Assembly (NCBI GenBank): GCA_021166725.1
Contig: JAJPES010000057.1
Location: 62,001-126,000, forward strand
Direction: 5' to 3'
Source: Burkholderiaceae bacterium
GTDB taxonomy: Bacteria > Pseudomonadota > Gammaproteobacteria > Burkholderiales > Burkholderiaceae_E
Length of the DNA: 64,000 nt
The position numbers were made by a program, and so were the translations under genes. Numbering within the stretch: position 1 is the stretch's first letter; each line of letters opens with the position of its first letter. Below are positions 51,253 through 61,247 of the stretch, piece after piece. Under the pieces are notes generated by a model. The model made no database searches. It saw only the letters and a program-made list of their open reading frames with translations, and was not told where the DNA came from.

Positions 51253-53010
51253 TTGAGCGGAACGTTTCCTGCGCGCGAATCCGTCGTGACGAACAGCGAG
51301 CGCGTCGCGTCCACCGGCGAGCGGGCCGCGCCCCAGCGCGAGCGCATCGGCGGGCACATCGTCGCCGACGCGTTGATCGGCCAGGGCGTCGACACCGTGT
51401 TCGGCGTTCCCGGCGAAAGCTACCTCGCCGTGCTCGACGGCCTGCATCGGCATCGCGATCGCCTGCGCTTCGTCGTCTGCCGGCAGGAAGGCGGCGCGGC
51501 GTACATGGCCGATGCATACGCAAAACTCACGGGGCGAACCGGAGTGCTAATGGTCACGCGCGGCCCCGGAGCGACCAACGCCTCGGTCGGCGTGCACGCA
51601 GCGTTCCAGGACTCGGTGCCGATGGTCGTTCTGGTCGGGCAGGTGGGCACCGATTTCTTCGATCGGGAAGCCTTCCAGGAGATCGACTACCGCCGCACGT
51701 TCGGCCCGATGACGAAATGGGTCGCGCAGGTCGAGCGGGTCGAACGCATCCCGGAGTACATCGCGCGCGCATTCCAGATCGCGACGAGCGGACGCATGGG
51801 ACCAGTCGTGCTCGCGCTGCCCGAAGACCTGCTGGCGGCGCGCGCGAGCGTGACGGACGCCGCACCGCATTCGCCATTGCGCGCCAGCCCCGGCGCTGCG
51901 CAGATCGAGAGACTGCACGCGATGCTCGCCGGCGCCGTGCGCCCGCTGGTGCTGCTCGGCGGCAGCGGCTGGACACGCTGGGCCTGCGACGACCTGCGCG
52001 TCTTCGCGGAAAGGAATCGGCTGCCGGTCGCGTGCGCGTTCCGCTATCAGGACCTCTACGACAACCGCCTGCCGAACTACGTCGGCGACGTCGGCATCGG
52101 TGTGAATCCGAGACTCGCTGCCCGTGTTCGCGATGCCGACCTGTTGCTCGCGATCGGGCCGCGCCTGGGCGAGATGACGACCTCGGGCTACGCGCTGATC
52201 GAAGCCCCCATCCCGCGGCAGCGTCTGGTGCACGTCCACGCGGGCGTCGACGAACTCGGCCGCGTCTATCAGGCGGAGTTGATGATCGCCAGCGGCATGC
52301 CGGAGATCGCGGCGGCGCTGCGCGACATCGCAGTGGATCCCCAGGCCTGGGCAGGATCGGTGGAACAAGCGCGCGCGCAATACGAAGCGTGGCAACAGGA
52401 GCCGCCGATCTACGCGAGGGCCAGGCAGGCGACGGCGCTGAACCTCTGGCAGGTCGTGCAGACGCTGCGCCGCCTGCTGCCGCCGGACGCGATTCTCACC
52501 AACGGCGCCGGCAACTTCGCCACCTGGGCCAACCGCTTCTGGCCCTACGCCGGACTGCGCACGATGCTATCGACCACCGCCGGCTCGATGGGTTACGGCG
52601 TGCCGGCCGCAGTAGCCGCAGCGATCGCCGAACCGAATCGCACCGTCGTCTGCTTCGCCGGCGACGGCGACTTCCTGATGACCGGACAGGAACTCGCCAC
52701 CGCCGCGCAATACGAGGCAGGGCTTGTCGTCATCGTCTTCGACAACGGCATGTACGGCACGATCCGGATGCACCAGGAACGCGAGTTCCCGGGCCGCGTC
52801 TTCGGCACCGCGCTGGCGAACCCCGATTTCGCGAAACTCGGCGAAGCCTACGGCGGCTTCGGCGCACGCGTGCGCACCACCGACGAGTTCGAACCCGCGA
52901 TGCGCGCTGCGCTCGCGCACGCGCGCAATCAGCACCGGCCGGCGATCGTCGCACTCGAGGTAGATCCGCAGGCGATCACGCCGAACGCGACGCTGGACGA
53001 GATACGTTGA
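51253..53010 (+). CDS. ThDP-binding enzyme of the acetolactate synthase-like family
   Basis: A 585-residue three-domain ThDP enzyme. The pyrimidine domain has FGVPGESYLAVLDGL, the catalytic Glu in VVCRQEGGAAYMADAYAKLTG and VTRGPGATNASVGVHAA; the central domain runs about 215-355; the PP domain has FAGDGDFLMTGQELATAAQY and the Asn in FDNGMYGTIRMHQE. Start TTG 51253 is supported by AGGAGG 6 nt upstream. It resembles unclassified acetolactate-synthase-like proteins rather than IlvB; no small subunit is nearby. Substrate unknown. Confidence 0.87.
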   Translation: MSGTFPARESVVTNSERVASTGERAAPQRERIGGHIVADALIGQGVDTVFGVPGESYLAVLDGLHRHRDRLRFVVCRQEGGAAYMADAYAKLTGRTGVLMVTRGPGATNASVGVHAAFQDSVPMVVLVGQVGTDFFDREAFQEIDYRRTFGPMTKWVAQVERVERIPEYIARAFQIATSGRMGPVVLALPEDLLAARASVTDAAPHSPLRASPGAAQIERLHAMLAGAVRPLVLLGGSGWTRWACDDLRVFAERNRLPVACAFRYQDLYDNRLPNYVGDVGIGVNPRLAARVRDADLLLAIGPRLGEMTTSGYALIEAPIPRQRLVHVHAGVDELGRVYQAELMIASGMPEIAAALRDIAVDPQAWAGSVEQARAQYEAWQQEPPIYARARQATALNLWQVVQTLRRLLPPDAILTNGAGNFATWANRFWPYAGLRTMLSTTAGSMGYGVPAAVAAAIAEPNRTVVCFAGDGDFLMTGQELATAAQYEAGLVVIVFDNGMYGTIRMHQEREFPGRVFGTALANPDFAKLGEAYGGFGARVRTTDEFEPAMRAALAHARNQHRPAIVALEVDPQAITPNATLDEIR

Positions 53011-53110
53011 AGGAAAAACGGGAAAAACGGGGGAAAAAACGGGGTCAGACCACGGTTTAGCGGAAGCGAAACCGTGGTCTGACCCCGTTTTTCCCGTTTT
53101 CCCCCGTTGT
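53011..53110. repeat. Long palindrome between convergent genes, probable bidirectional terminator
   Basis: A perfect 21-bp inverted repeat (53038-53058 and 53069-53089) with a 10-nt loop has GGGGTCAGACCACGG in its arms. The flanks extend the symmetry with A-runs and G-runs on one side, T-runs and C-runs on the other. It lies 28 bp after the ThDP enzyme stop and 26 bp before the glyA stop. The GGGGTCAGACC motif is common in intergenic repeats of betaproteobacteria. Confidence 0.85.
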
Positions 53111-53114
53111 TCCC

Positions 53115-54359
53115 CTACCCGTAGACCGGAAACTCCGCCGTCATCTGCTCGACCTTCTCCCTCACCATCGCGATCCGCGCCACATCCTCCGGCGCATCGA
53201 GCACGTCGGCAATCAGATGTCCCACCTGTTCCGCCTGCTCGACACCGAAGCCGCGCGTGGTCATCGCCGGCGTACCCAGCCGGATGCCGCTCGTCACCAT
53301 CGGCTTTTCCGGGTCGTTCGGGATCGCGTTCTTGTTGCAGGTGATGTGGGCGTCGCCCAGCACGCGCTCGGCTTCCTTGCCTGTGATGCGCTTGGCGCGC
53401 AGATCCACCAGCATCAGGTGCGACTCGGTGCGCCCCGACACGATGCGCAAGCCGCGCTCGATCAGCGTCTGCGCGAGAACCTGCGCGTTGGCCGCGACCT
53501 GCTTCGCGTAGTCGCGGAACGACGGCTGGCCCGCCTCGTGGAAGGCCACCGCCTTGGCGGCAATGACGTGCATCAGCGGGCCGCCCTGCAGCCCGGGGAA
53601 GATCGCCGAGTTGATCGCCTTCTCATGGGCCGGAGGCATCAGGATGAATCCGCCGCGCGGGCCGCGCAGACTCTTGTGCGTGGTGGACGTGACGATGTCG
53701 GCATGACCGACCGGGTTCGGATAGATGCCGCCGGCGATCAGCCCCGAGTAGTGCGCCATGTCGGCCATCAGCAGCGCGCCGACGTCGCGCGCGACCTTCG
53801 CGAAGCGCGCCCAGTCGATGCGCAGGCTGTAGGCCGAAGCGCCGGCGATGATCAGCTTCGGCTTGTGCTCGTGCGCCTTGCGCTCCATGGCTTCGTAGTC
53901 GATCGCCTCGGCCTCGTCCAGCCCGTAGGAGACGACGCGGAACCACTTGCCCGACATGTTCAGCGACATGCCGTGCGTGAGGTGCCCGCCCTCGGCCAGG
54001 TTCATCCCCATGATCGTGTCGCCGGGCTGCAGAAATGCCAAAAGCACCGCTTCGTTGGCCTGTGCGCCCGAATGCGCCTGCACATTCGCGCAGTCGGCGC
54101 CGAACAGCGCCTTCACCCGGTCGATCGCCAGCTGCTCGGCGACGTCGACGTGCTCGCAACCGCCGTAGTAGCGCTTGCCCGGGTAGCCCTCGGCGTACTT
54201 GTTCGTCAGCTGGCTGCCCTGCGCCGCCATCACCGCGGGGCTTGCGTAATTCTCCGAGGCGATGAGTTCGATGTGCGCTTCCTGGCGGCGGTTCTCGAGC
54301 CGGATGGCATTCCAGAGTTCCGGATCCACCTGGGAAAGGGCGATGCTGCGATCGAACAT
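53115..54359 (-). CDS. glyA: Serine hydroxymethyltransferase
   Basis: A 414-residue PLP enzyme interconverting serine and glycine with tetrahydrofolate. It has [64 protein letters not shown] and the PLP Lys in [16 protein letters not shown] (first 20 of that block). Length is typical. Confidence 0.97.
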   Translation of the reverse strand: MFDRSIALSQVDPELWNAIRLENRRQEAHIELIASENYASPAVMAAQGSQLTNKYAEGYPGKRYYGGCEHVDVAEQLAIDRVKALFGADCANVQAHSGAQANEAVLLAFLQPGDTIMGMNLAEGGHLTHGMSLNMSGKWFRVVSYGLDEAEAIDYEAMERKAHEHKPKLIIAGASAYSLRIDWARFAKVARDVGALLMADMAHYSGLIAGGIYPNPVGHADIVTSTTHKSLRGPRGGFILMPPAHEKAINSAIFPGLQGGPLMHVIAAKAVAFHEAGQPSFRDYAKQVAANAQVLAQTLIERGLRIVSGRTESHLMLVDLRAKRITGKEAERVLGDAHITCNKNAIPNDPEKPMVTSGIRLGTPAMTTRGFGVEQAEQVGHLIADVLDAPEDVARIAMVREKVEQMTAEFPVYG

Positions 54360-54660
54360 GGCAGTACCTCGAGGGAAAGGCGCGACGGGCGACGACGGAA
54401 GGTGCCGAGCGGAAGCGGGAGATGCGTGGCCGGCTGCGCTCGCTGGCCGGCGTCACGAATTCTAAAGGATCGTTCGCGAGGGACCGCCGGCCCGACCCAT
54501 GCTGCATGACGCAGCGTTATCGCTTGCGCAAACCGTTTCGCGAACGCAGATACCGCATTTCGCAGCGCGCGAGCGCGAGCGCGGCAACCGAAGCGCAACA
54601 AGCGAGGCAACCCGAAGCGCGACAACACGCGCAGGCCGCCATTGCCCCCGCGCGGCGCGT
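54360..54660. other. Intergenic region upstream of glyA (no gene seen)
   Basis: About 300 bp holding the glyA promoter side and the end of the histidine phosphatase unit. Reading frames in it are Arg-rich and match nothing recognisable. No riboswitch-like pattern was identified. Confidence 0.4.
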
Positions 54661-55311
54661 CTACGGGTGTCCGCGTGCCTGCGCCGCGTCGTCGAGCGCC
54701 TCGGCAAGATGCTCCGCATCGGACCAAGACAGCAGCTCGAACGATCCGCTCTCCCAGGAGATCCGGTTCACGCTCGCGTTGAGCAACTCGTGCGTACGCG
54801 GCGCTTCGATCGCCAGGCCCGTCGCAACGCGAAACGCGCAATCGAGCACGCCGCCGTGCGTGACGACCACTACCGTCTCGCCCTCGTGCCGGCGCGCGAG
54901 GTCTCGCAGCGCCGCCTCGACGCGCTCGTGCAGCAACAGCAGCGTTTCGCCCCCGCCGGGAAGCGCGAAGGACGGCTCGCGCGCTCGCCAGCGCCCATAT
55001 CCTTCGGGATCGATGCGTTCGATCTCCTCGTAGGTGCGCCCTTCGTAGCCGCCGTAGTGGCGTTCGCGCAGGCGCGGCTCGACGCGCAGGTCGAGGCCGT
55101 GCGGCTCGGCGATCGCCTCGGCCGTCTGGCGTGCGCGCAGCAGGTCGCTCGTGTAGATGGCAGCAAGCGGCCACGAGGCCAGCCGCCGGCCGGTCTTGCG
55201 AGCCTGCTCGAAGCCCTGCTCGTCGAGCGGCGTGTCGAGCTGGCCCTGGAAGCGCCGTTCGCGATTCCAGGCAGTGATGCCGTGCCGGACGAGGACGAGT
55301 TCGGTCTTCAG
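54661..55311 (-). CDS. Histidine phosphatase (phosphoglycerate mutase-like) family protein
   Basis: A 216-residue histidine phosphatase. Catalytic His lies in LVLVRHGITAWNRE at the N-terminus; SDLLRARQTAEAI, RERHYGGYEGRTYEEI and VVVVTHGGVLDCAFR (second His) complete the site. No ATG or GTG exists at the right place: the frame begins with CTG overlapping the TGA of the PEBP gene (CTGA), giving (M)KTELVLVRHG, which is exactly where homologues start. This suggests a coupled CTG start. Confidence 0.85.
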   Translation of the reverse strand: MKTELVLVRHGITAWNRERRFQGQLDTPLDEQGFEQARKTGRRLASWPLAAIYTSDLLRARQTAEAIAEPHGLDLRVEPRLRERHYGGYEGRTYEEIERIDPEGYGRWRAREPSFALPGGGETLLLLHERVEAALRDLARRHEGETVVVVTHGGVLDCAFRVATGLAIEAPRTHELLNASVNRISWESGSFELLSWSDAEHLAEALDDAAQARGHP

Positions 55312-55934
55312 GCCAGCCTCGGGTTCAGCGTGAAGGTGCCGGTGATCGACGCATGGCCGAGCCGGTGATGCGCGATGACCTTCAGCGCGTCGGGTCCGCC
55401 GAAGCGCCCCATCAGCGGCAGCCGTTCGACGTCGAGCGCGTACACGGTGAACGTATAGCGGTGGACGATCGAATCGTTCCACGGCGGACACGGACCGTCG
55501 TAGCCGTAGTAGTCGCCGCTCATGTCGTGGTCGTTCGCGAACCAGCCGGTGTAGTCGTTGATGCCCTGGCGCGCCCCGTGCTTCGCGGTGGGGCCCGGCT
55601 TGCCGCGCGGAGTGACCTTGTCGGAGAACTCGCCGGCGGAGATTGCGTGCAGTCCGATAGGCAGGTCGATCAGCGTCCAGTGGTAGAAGTGCACGCGCGG
55701 CAATGTCGCCGGGATCTCGCGCCCCTCCTGGTTCACGTCGTCGGGCTTGCTCGGCACGTCGACGTCGTGGCAGACGATCGCGAAGGAACGCGTGCCCACC
55801 GGCGCATCCGACCAAGACAGCTGCGGATTGCGGTTCGACGACAGCGCGACGTGCGACTTCGGGTCGATCTTGCAGAAGGCATATTCGACGGGAATCGGCT
55901 GGCCGTCGGCGAAGGATTCGCTGGAAAGTCTCAT
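55308..55934 (-). CDS. YbhB/YbcL (PEBP-like) family protein
   Basis: A 208-residue phosphatidylethanolamine-binding-protein-like protein. SSNRNPQLSWSDAPVGTRSFAIVCHDVD, HFYHWTLIDLP and YYGYDGPCPPWNDSIVHRYTFTVYAL are the family ligand-pocket segments; the middle has the PEBP-typical long loop. GGGAGG precedes ATG 55934. Function in bacteria is not defined. Confidence 0.9.
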   Translation of the reverse strand: MRLSSESFADGQPIPVEYAFCKIDPKSHVALSSNRNPQLSWSDAPVGTRSFAIVCHDVDVPSKPDDVNQEGREIPATLPRVHFYHWTLIDLPIGLHAISAGEFSDKVTPRGKPGPTAKHGARQGINDYTGWFANDHDMSGDYYGYDGPCPPWNDSIVHRYTFTVYALDVERLPLMGRFGGPDALKVIAHHRLGHASITGTFTLNPRLA

Positions 55935-55995
55935 TCGGTAGAACCTCCCTGCTTCGAGTGTCGCATGCCAGCGTAGGTTGCCCGCTCGCAGCCAG

Positions 55996-56478
55996 TCAAG
56001 CGAGCGTGGAGTTTGTCGTTCGGCCATCGCTCGATCGCGGCCGGGAGCGCAGCCACAACGTGACCGGCCCGTCGTTGACGAGCGAGACCTGCATGTCGGC
56101 ACCGAAGCGTCCCGCCTGGACGCGACGATGCGTTCGGCGCGCGAGCGCGACGAAGCGCTCGAACAGCCGCTCGCCTTCGTCGGGCGGGGCAGCCGCCGAG
56201 AAACCGGGACGATTGCCGCTCGACGTCTCGGCGGCGAGCGTGAACTGCGGCACGACGAGCAGCTCGCCGTCGACGTCGCTCAGGCTGCGGTTCATCCGAC
56301 CGGCTTCGTCGGGAAAGCAGCGCAAGCGCAGCACCCGGCCGAGCAGGCGCTCGCAGTCGGCCGCCTCGTCGCCACGCTCGGCACAATAGAAGACGAGCAG
56401 CCCGCGGCCGATCGCTGCCAGCCGCTCGCCGGCGACTTCGACCTGCGCTTGCGAGACGCGCTGCAGCAGCGCGAGCAC
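55996..56478 (-). CDS. dtd: D-aminoacyl-tRNA deacylase
   Basis: A ~160-residue Dtd that removes D-amino acids from tRNA. Catalytic motifs are VVPQFTLAAET (usually SQFTL; the Ser is Pro here) and the Gly-cis-Pro-like NDGPVTLWL following FGADMQVSLV. Start GTG 56478 gives VLALLQRVSQAQVEV, matching the usual MxALLQRVxxAxV; it begins one nucleotide after the tyrS stop. Confidence 0.9.
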   Translation of the reverse strand: MLALLQRVSQAQVEVAGERLAAIGRGLLVFYCAERGDEAADCERLLGRVLRLRCFPDEAGRMNRSLSDVDGELLVVPQFTLAAETSSGNRPGFSAAAPPDEGERLFERFVALARRTHRRVQAGRFGADMQVSLVNDGPVTLWLRSRPRSSDGRTTNSTLA

Positions 56479-56479
56479 T

Positions 56480-57775
56480 TCAGCCGACCGCGGCTTCGCC
56501 GGGCTCGATGCGAACGCGTGCGAAGCGCCGCTTGCCGATCTGCACGACGTAGGTGCCGGGAAAGAGCTCGAGCGCCCGGTCGGAAACGCGTTCACCGTCG
56601 ATGCGCACGCCGCCCTGCTCGATGCTGCGGTTCGCCTCGCTGCTCGACGGCACGAGTCCCGCACGCTTGAGCAGCTGCGTGAGCGCGACCGGCGCGCCGT
56701 GCAGCACGACCTCGGGCATGTCGGCCGGCGCCGCGCCGAGCCGGAATCGCGCGTCGAAGCCCGCCGTCGCACGTTCGGCGTCCGCACGCGAATGGAAACG
56801 TTCGACGATCTCCTGCGCGAGCAGCACCTTGACGTCGCGCGGATTGCGCCCCTGTGCGCACTCGTCGCGCAGCGCCTGCACCTCGCGCAGCGGGCGGAAA
56901 GACAGCAGTTCGAACCAGCGCCACATCAGCGTGTCGGAGATCGACATCAGCTTGCCGAACATCTCGTCGGGCCGCTCGGTGATGCCGACGTAGTTGTTCT
57001 TCGACTTCGACATCTTGTCGACGCCGTCGAGGCCTTCGAGCAGCGGCATCGTCAGGATGCACTGCGGCTCCTGGCCGTATTCGCGCTGCAATTCGCGCCC
57101 CACCAGCAGGTTGAACTTCTGGTCGGTGCCGCCGAGCTCGAGGTCGGCGCGCAGCGCCACCGAGTCGTAGCCCTGCATCAGCGGGTACAGCAACTCGTGG
57201 ATCGAGATCGGCAGGCCCTCGCGATAGCGCTTCGCGAAATCGTCGCGCTCGAGCATCCGGGCGAGCGTGTGGCGAGCGGCGAGTTCGATCATGCCGCGCG
57301 CGCCCAGCGCGTCGGACCACTCCGAGTTGTAGCGGATCTCGGTGCGGCTCGCGTCGAGGACGAGGCTCGCCTGGTCGAAATAGGTGCGCGCGTTCTGCTC
57401 GATCTGTTCGCGCGTGAGCGGCGGTCGAGTGACATTTCGCCCCGACGGGTCGCCGATCATCGCCGTGAAGTCGCCGATCAGGAAGATCACGGTATGGCCG
57501 AGATCCTGCAACTGGCGAAGCTTGTTCAGGACGACGGTGTGCCCGAGGTGCAGATCCGGTGCGGTGGGATCTAGCCCGAGCTTGATGCGCAGCGGCTTTC
57601 CGCTCGCCTCGCTGCGAGCCAGCTTGGCCAGCCACTCGCTCTCGACCAGCAGTTCCTCGGTGCCGCGCAGCGTGACCGCCAGCGCCTCTCGAACGGCGCC
57701 GCTGACCGTCGGCGCAGCGTCCCGGATCGGCCCCGACTGCTTTTCGTTCCGGAAACCGGGGCCGTTCGTCGTCAT
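56480..57775 (-). CDS. tyrS: Tyrosyl-tRNA synthetase
   Basis: A 431-residue class I synthetase. [18 protein letters not shown] is the HIGH-type motif (HLGH), [12 protein letters not shown] the KMSKS motif, and a C-terminal S4 domain ([21 protein letters not shown]) binds tRNA. The first ~35 residues are Gly/Ala/Ser-rich beyond the usual start, so a later start is possible, but ATG 57775 is the first good one. The 176-bp gap to the divergent peptidase gene should hold both promoters. Confidence 0.96.
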   Translation of the reverse strand: MTTNGPGFRNEKQSGPIRDAAPTVSGAVREALAVTLRGTEELLVESEWLAKLARSEASGKPLRIKLGLDPTAPDLHLGHTVVLNKLRQLQDLGHTVIFLIGDFTAMIGDPSGRNVTRPPLTREQIEQNARTYFDQASLVLDASRTEIRYNSEWSDALGARGMIELAARHTLARMLERDDFAKRYREGLPISIHELLYPLMQGYDSVALRADLELGGTDQKFNLLVGRELQREYGQEPQCILTMPLLEGLDGVDKMSKSKNNYVGITERPDEMFGKLMSISDTLMWRWFELLSFRPLREVQALRDECAQGRNPRDVKVLLAQEIVERFHSRADAERATAGFDARFRLGAAPADMPEVVLHGAPVALTQLLKRAGLVPSSSEANRSIEQGGVRIDGERVSDRALELFPGTYVVQIGKRRFARVRIEPGEAAVG

Positions 57776-57951
57776 CGGGTAGGTGATATCCACTAGAGAT
57801 CCGGTAGAATCCGCGCGACTTCTGCCGGACCCGAACCTCGCCGAAGCGGCGCGCGCCGGGGCTGTCGTCGGGGGTGAAGGGCCAGATTCTAGCCGAGGGG
57901 CGGAAGCGCCCGCGACCATGTAACTCCAGACCGGACCAGCCGATCAGCCCG

Positions 57952-59271
57952 ATGAGCCACCCATTCCGCTCCCGATTCTCCAAGGTAGCGACGGCCGTCG
58001 CCGTGACGACGGCCCTGGCAGCGGTCACGGCGCTGGCCACGGCGCCGCTGCGGCATCCCGACGAAAGCGCGCCTTCCCTGAAGACGGTGATCGACACGCT
58101 TTCCGTCGCCGCGCCCGCCCTGCAGGGCGAATCCGACGAAACCTTCGTGCGCAGCGAGCGCATCCGGCGCGGCGAGACGCTCGCCTCGCTGCTCGACCGG
58201 CTCGGCGCCACCGATCCCGAATTCCACAAGTACGTTGCGTCGAACCCGCTCGCGCGCAAGCTGCTGCAGCTTCCGTCCGGGCGCACGGTCAACGCGGATA
58301 TCGACTCGGCCGGCCGCGTCCGGTCGCTGCAGTACCGCTTCGGCAGCCTCGACCCCAATTCCGCGCAGCCGGCGCGCCGGCTGACCGTCGAACGCCACGA
58401 CGAAGGCTTTCACGTCACCGAGGAACCGGTGCCGATCGAGCGCCAGGTGGCCATGGGCGTCGCCGAAATCCAGAGCACCCTGTTTGCGGCGATAGACGCG
58501 TCCGGCATCCCCGATGCGGTGGCCAGCCAGATCGCCGACATTCTCGAGGACAAGGTCGACTTCACGCGCGACCTGCGCCGCGGCGATCGGCTGCGCGTGC
58601 TTTACGAGATGATCCGCGAGTCCGACAGCCTCGATCCGCCGGTTGTCGGCCGCGTGCTCGCACTCGAGTTCGACAACGACCGCGTACGCCACGAAGCGGT
58701 CTGGTTCGACCGCGGCGGCGGCCAGGGCGAATACTTCGCATTCGACGGCCGCAGCCTGAAGCGGTCGTTCCTGCGCCAGCCGGTGGAGTTCAGCCGCATT
58801 TCGTCGGGCTTCCAGGCGGCGCGCATGCACCCGATCCTCAAGTACACGCGCGAGCACAAGGGCACCGACTTCGCGGCGCCGATCGGCACCAAGGTGCGCA
58901 GCTCGGGCGACGGCGTCATCGAGTTCATCGGCCAGCAGCGCGGCTACGGCAACGTCATCGTCGTCAAGCATCGCAACGACATCCGCACGCTGTACGCGCA
59001 CCTGCACGGATTCGCCAACGACCTCTCCACTGGCACGCACGTCGCGCAGGGCGAGGTCATCGGCTACGTAGGCGCCACCGGCATCGCCACCGGGCCGCAT
59101 CTTCACTACGAGTTCATCGTCGATGGCGAGAACGTCGACCCGATGACGGTCGCCATGCCCGGGTCGGCGCCGCTCGACAAGAGCGAGATGAAGCGGTTCA
59201 CCGCACAGGCCGACGCACTGCGCATGCGTCTCGCGCAACTCGACGGCATGAGGCTCGCGCGCTTCGAGTAG
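57952..59271 (+). CDS. M23-family peptidoglycan endopeptidase
   Basis: A 439-residue secreted/membrane-anchored enzyme. An N-terminal hydrophobic segment (VATAVAVTTALAAVTALATA) anchors or exports it. A LysM/OapA-like RRGETLASLLDRLG region follows, then the M23 domain with metal ligands HKGTDFAAP (His, Asp), LYAHLHGF and GPHLHYEF (His-x-His). It is the gene usually found between tyrS and anmK, where it serves in cell-wall hydrolysis. ATG 57952 fits better than the in-frame ATG at 57874. Confidence 0.9.
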   Translation: MSHPFRSRFSKVATAVAVTTALAAVTALATAPLRHPDESAPSLKTVIDTLSVAAPALQGESDETFVRSERIRRGETLASLLDRLGATDPEFHKYVASNPLARKLLQLPSGRTVNADIDSAGRVRSLQYRFGSLDPNSAQPARRLTVERHDEGFHVTEEPVPIERQVAMGVAEIQSTLFAAIDASGIPDAVASQIADILEDKVDFTRDLRRGDRLRVLYEMIRESDSLDPPVVGRVLALEFDNDRVRHEAVWFDRGGGQGEYFAFDGRSLKRSFLRQPVEFSRISSGFQAARMHPILKYTREHKGTDFAAPIGTKVRSSGDGVIEFIGQQRGYGNVIVVKHRNDIRTLYAHLHGFANDLSTGTHVAQGEVIGYVGATGIATGPHLHYEFIVDGENVDPMTVAMPGSAPLDKSEMKRFTAQADALRMRLAQLDGMRLARFE

Positions 59272-59308
59272 CGGGCGCCGCGGTCCTTTCTTCTCGCTCG
59301 CGCTGCGG

Positions 59309-60508
59309 ATGCGTCGCTTCGTCGGGCTGATGTCGGGAACCAGCGTCGACGCCGTCGATGCGGCCCTGGTCGAGATCGACGAATTCGACTTCGGCATTCG
59401 CACCGGCGGTTTCGCAAGTCTCGCGCTCGATGACGCGTTGCGTGACGAGTTCCACGCGCTGCAGGCCAGCGGTCCCGACGAACTCGAACGCGCGATGCGA
59501 GCAGGCGTCGCCCTCGCCGATCGCTACGCCGATGCCGTCGAAGCGCTGCTCGCGCAAAGCGGCTTACGACCGGAGCAGATCAACGCGATCGGCGCGCATG
59601 GCCAGACCGTTCGCCATCGGCCGGAACAGGGCTATTCGATCCAGTTGCTGAACGCCGCACGGCTCGCCGAGCGTTGCGGCATTGCCGTCGTCCACGACCT
59701 GCGCGCGGCCGACATCGCCGCCGGCGGCCAGGGCGCGCCACTGGTCCCGGCCTTTCATGCGCAGGTGTTTCGCAGTCCGCTCGAACGACGCGCGATCGTG
59801 AACCTCGGCGGCATCGCCAATGTCACCCTGCTGCCCGCCGACTGCGGATCGGAAGAGCCGGTGCGCGGCTTCGATACCGGCCCGGCGAACACGTTGCTCG
59901 ACGCCTGGTGCCGGCGGCATACCGGGCGCGCGTTCGACGCGGATGGCGCGTGGGCGCGCAGCGCAGCGGTGCACGAAGCGTTGCTCGCGCGAATGCTGTC
60001 GGACCCGTACTTCTCGCGGCCGGCGCCGAAGAGCACCGGGCGCGACTTGTTCGATTCGAACTGGCTGCAGCGCGCGATCGATGCCGCGTGCGATCGCGGC
60101 GATCTGGGCAGAAGAGGGGACAGCGCTGGCGCCGGCAGCGACGTCCGCGTGGGAAGCGGCGGCAGCGACGAACCCGCTGCCGCCGACGTCCAGGCGACGC
60201 TAGTCGAACTGACGGCCGTCACCGTCGCCCGCGCGTGCGCCGACTACGGCGCACAGGCGGTCTATGCCTGCGGCGGCGGCACGCGCAATGCGTTCCTCAT
60301 GGAGCGTCTCGCGCATCGGCTCGCACCGACGCCGTTGGAAACGACTGCTGTGCTGCGCATCGATCCGCAAGCCGTGGAAGCCGCGGCCTTCGCCTGGCTC
60401 GCCGCGCAGCGCATCGACGCGAAGGCGGCCAACCTCACCTCGGTAACCGGCGCATGCGGGCCACGCGTACTGGGCGCGATCAGCGATCCGCGCGTGTCGC
60501 GCAGCTGA
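59309..60508 (+). CDS. anmK: Anhydro-N-acetylmuramic acid kinase
   Basis: A 399-residue ASKHA-fold kinase for recycling of anhydroMurNAc. FVGLMSGTSVDAVDAAL opens the protein, IGAHGQTVRHRP holds catalytic residues, VNLGGIANVTLL and GFDTGPANTLLDAW follow, and YACGGGTRNAFLMERL is near the C-terminus. A ~35-residue Gly/Ser/Asp-rich insertion (after IDAACDRGDLG) precedes the adenosine-binding half and is unusual. Peptidase gene and anmK are on one strand, 37 nt apart. Confidence 0.93.
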   Translation: MRRFVGLMSGTSVDAVDAALVEIDEFDFGIRTGGFASLALDDALRDEFHALQASGPDELERAMRAGVALADRYADAVEALLAQSGLRPEQINAIGAHGQTVRHRPEQGYSIQLLNAARLAERCGIAVVHDLRAADIAAGGQGAPLVPAFHAQVFRSPLERRAIVNLGGIANVTLLPADCGSEEPVRGFDTGPANTLLDAWCRRHTGRAFDADGAWARSAAVHEALLARMLSDPYFSRPAPKSTGRDLFDSNWLQRAIDAACDRGDLGRRGDSAGAGSDVRVGSGGSDEPAAADVQATLVELTAVTVARACADYGAQAVYACGGGTRNAFLMERLAHRLAPTPLETTAVLRIDPQAVEAAAFAWLAAQRIDAKAANLTSVTGACGPRVLGAISDPRVSRS

Positions 60509-60568
60509 GAGAATCGCGCACCGACGCGAAGCCGGCGGCTACCTCGCGCCGGATCAGCGCCGACCACT

Positions 60569-60916
60569 TCAGGAGAACGACGAACCGCAGCCGCAGGTGC
60601 TCGACGCGTTCGGATTCTTGATGACGAACTGCGCGCCGTCGAGGTCGTCCTTGTAGTCGATCTCGGCGCCCATCAAGTACTGCAGGCTCATCGCGTCGAC
60701 GAGCAGCGTGACGCCGCCCTTCTGTAGCACGGTGTCGTCCTCGGCCGTTTCCTCGTCGAAGGTGAAGCCGTACTGGAAACCCGAGCACCCACCGCCCTGC
60801 ACGAACACGCGCAGCTTCAACTCGGGATTGCCTTCCTCGTCGATCAGCGACTTCACCTTGACCGCGGCTGCTTCCGTGAACAACAGCGGATCCATCGTCT
60901 CGGCGACAGCTTCCAT
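60569..60916 (-). CDS. erpA: Iron-sulfur cluster insertion protein ErpA
   Basis: A 115-residue A-type carrier with the three cysteines in [10 protein letters not shown] and [29 protein letters not shown] (first 20 residues of the strand) and [23 protein letters not shown] are family blocks. It delivers Fe-S clusters to apoproteins. Convergent with anmK. Confidence 0.95.
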   Translation of the reverse strand: MEAVAETMDPLLFTEAAAVKVKSLIDEEGNPELKLRVFVQGGGCSGFQYGFTFDEETAEDDTVLQKGGVTLLVDAMSLQYLMGAEIDYKDDLDGAQFVIKNPNASSTCGCGSSFS

Positions 60917-61247
60917 TCGATACCTCCGGTTTGTACCTATTGTACGGCGTGGCCGCGCGCGCGGTGTCGAGCGCCTGGGGTCGGGGCGGCTCGGCTGGTT
61001 GCGCGAGGCCGCTCGGCTGGTTGCGCGCGACGCCGCTCAGCTGCGGGCAGATGCACGCAAAACCGGCTCCGGCGCTTCGTCGCTGCGTAAGCCCGCGCTA
61101 CGCCACGTAGCGCATCGGCGCGTGGGACACGTTCCACGGTTGCGAACGCAACATCTCGTTGCCACCCGGCGACTGCCCGACGAACGTCGACCGTTGCGCA
61201 GCGTCAAACGTGTATAATTTCCATACTGAAAATAGATCATATCTACA
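60917..61247. other. Intergenic region with direct repeats and a promoter
   Basis: Divergent promoters for erpA and brnTA should lie here. GCTCGGCTGGTTGCGCG occurs twice, at 60989-61005 and 61011-61027. A consensus -10 TATAAT at 61213-61218 lies 30 bp before the brnT start, in a notably AT-rich patch. No gene was identified. Confidence 0.55.
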
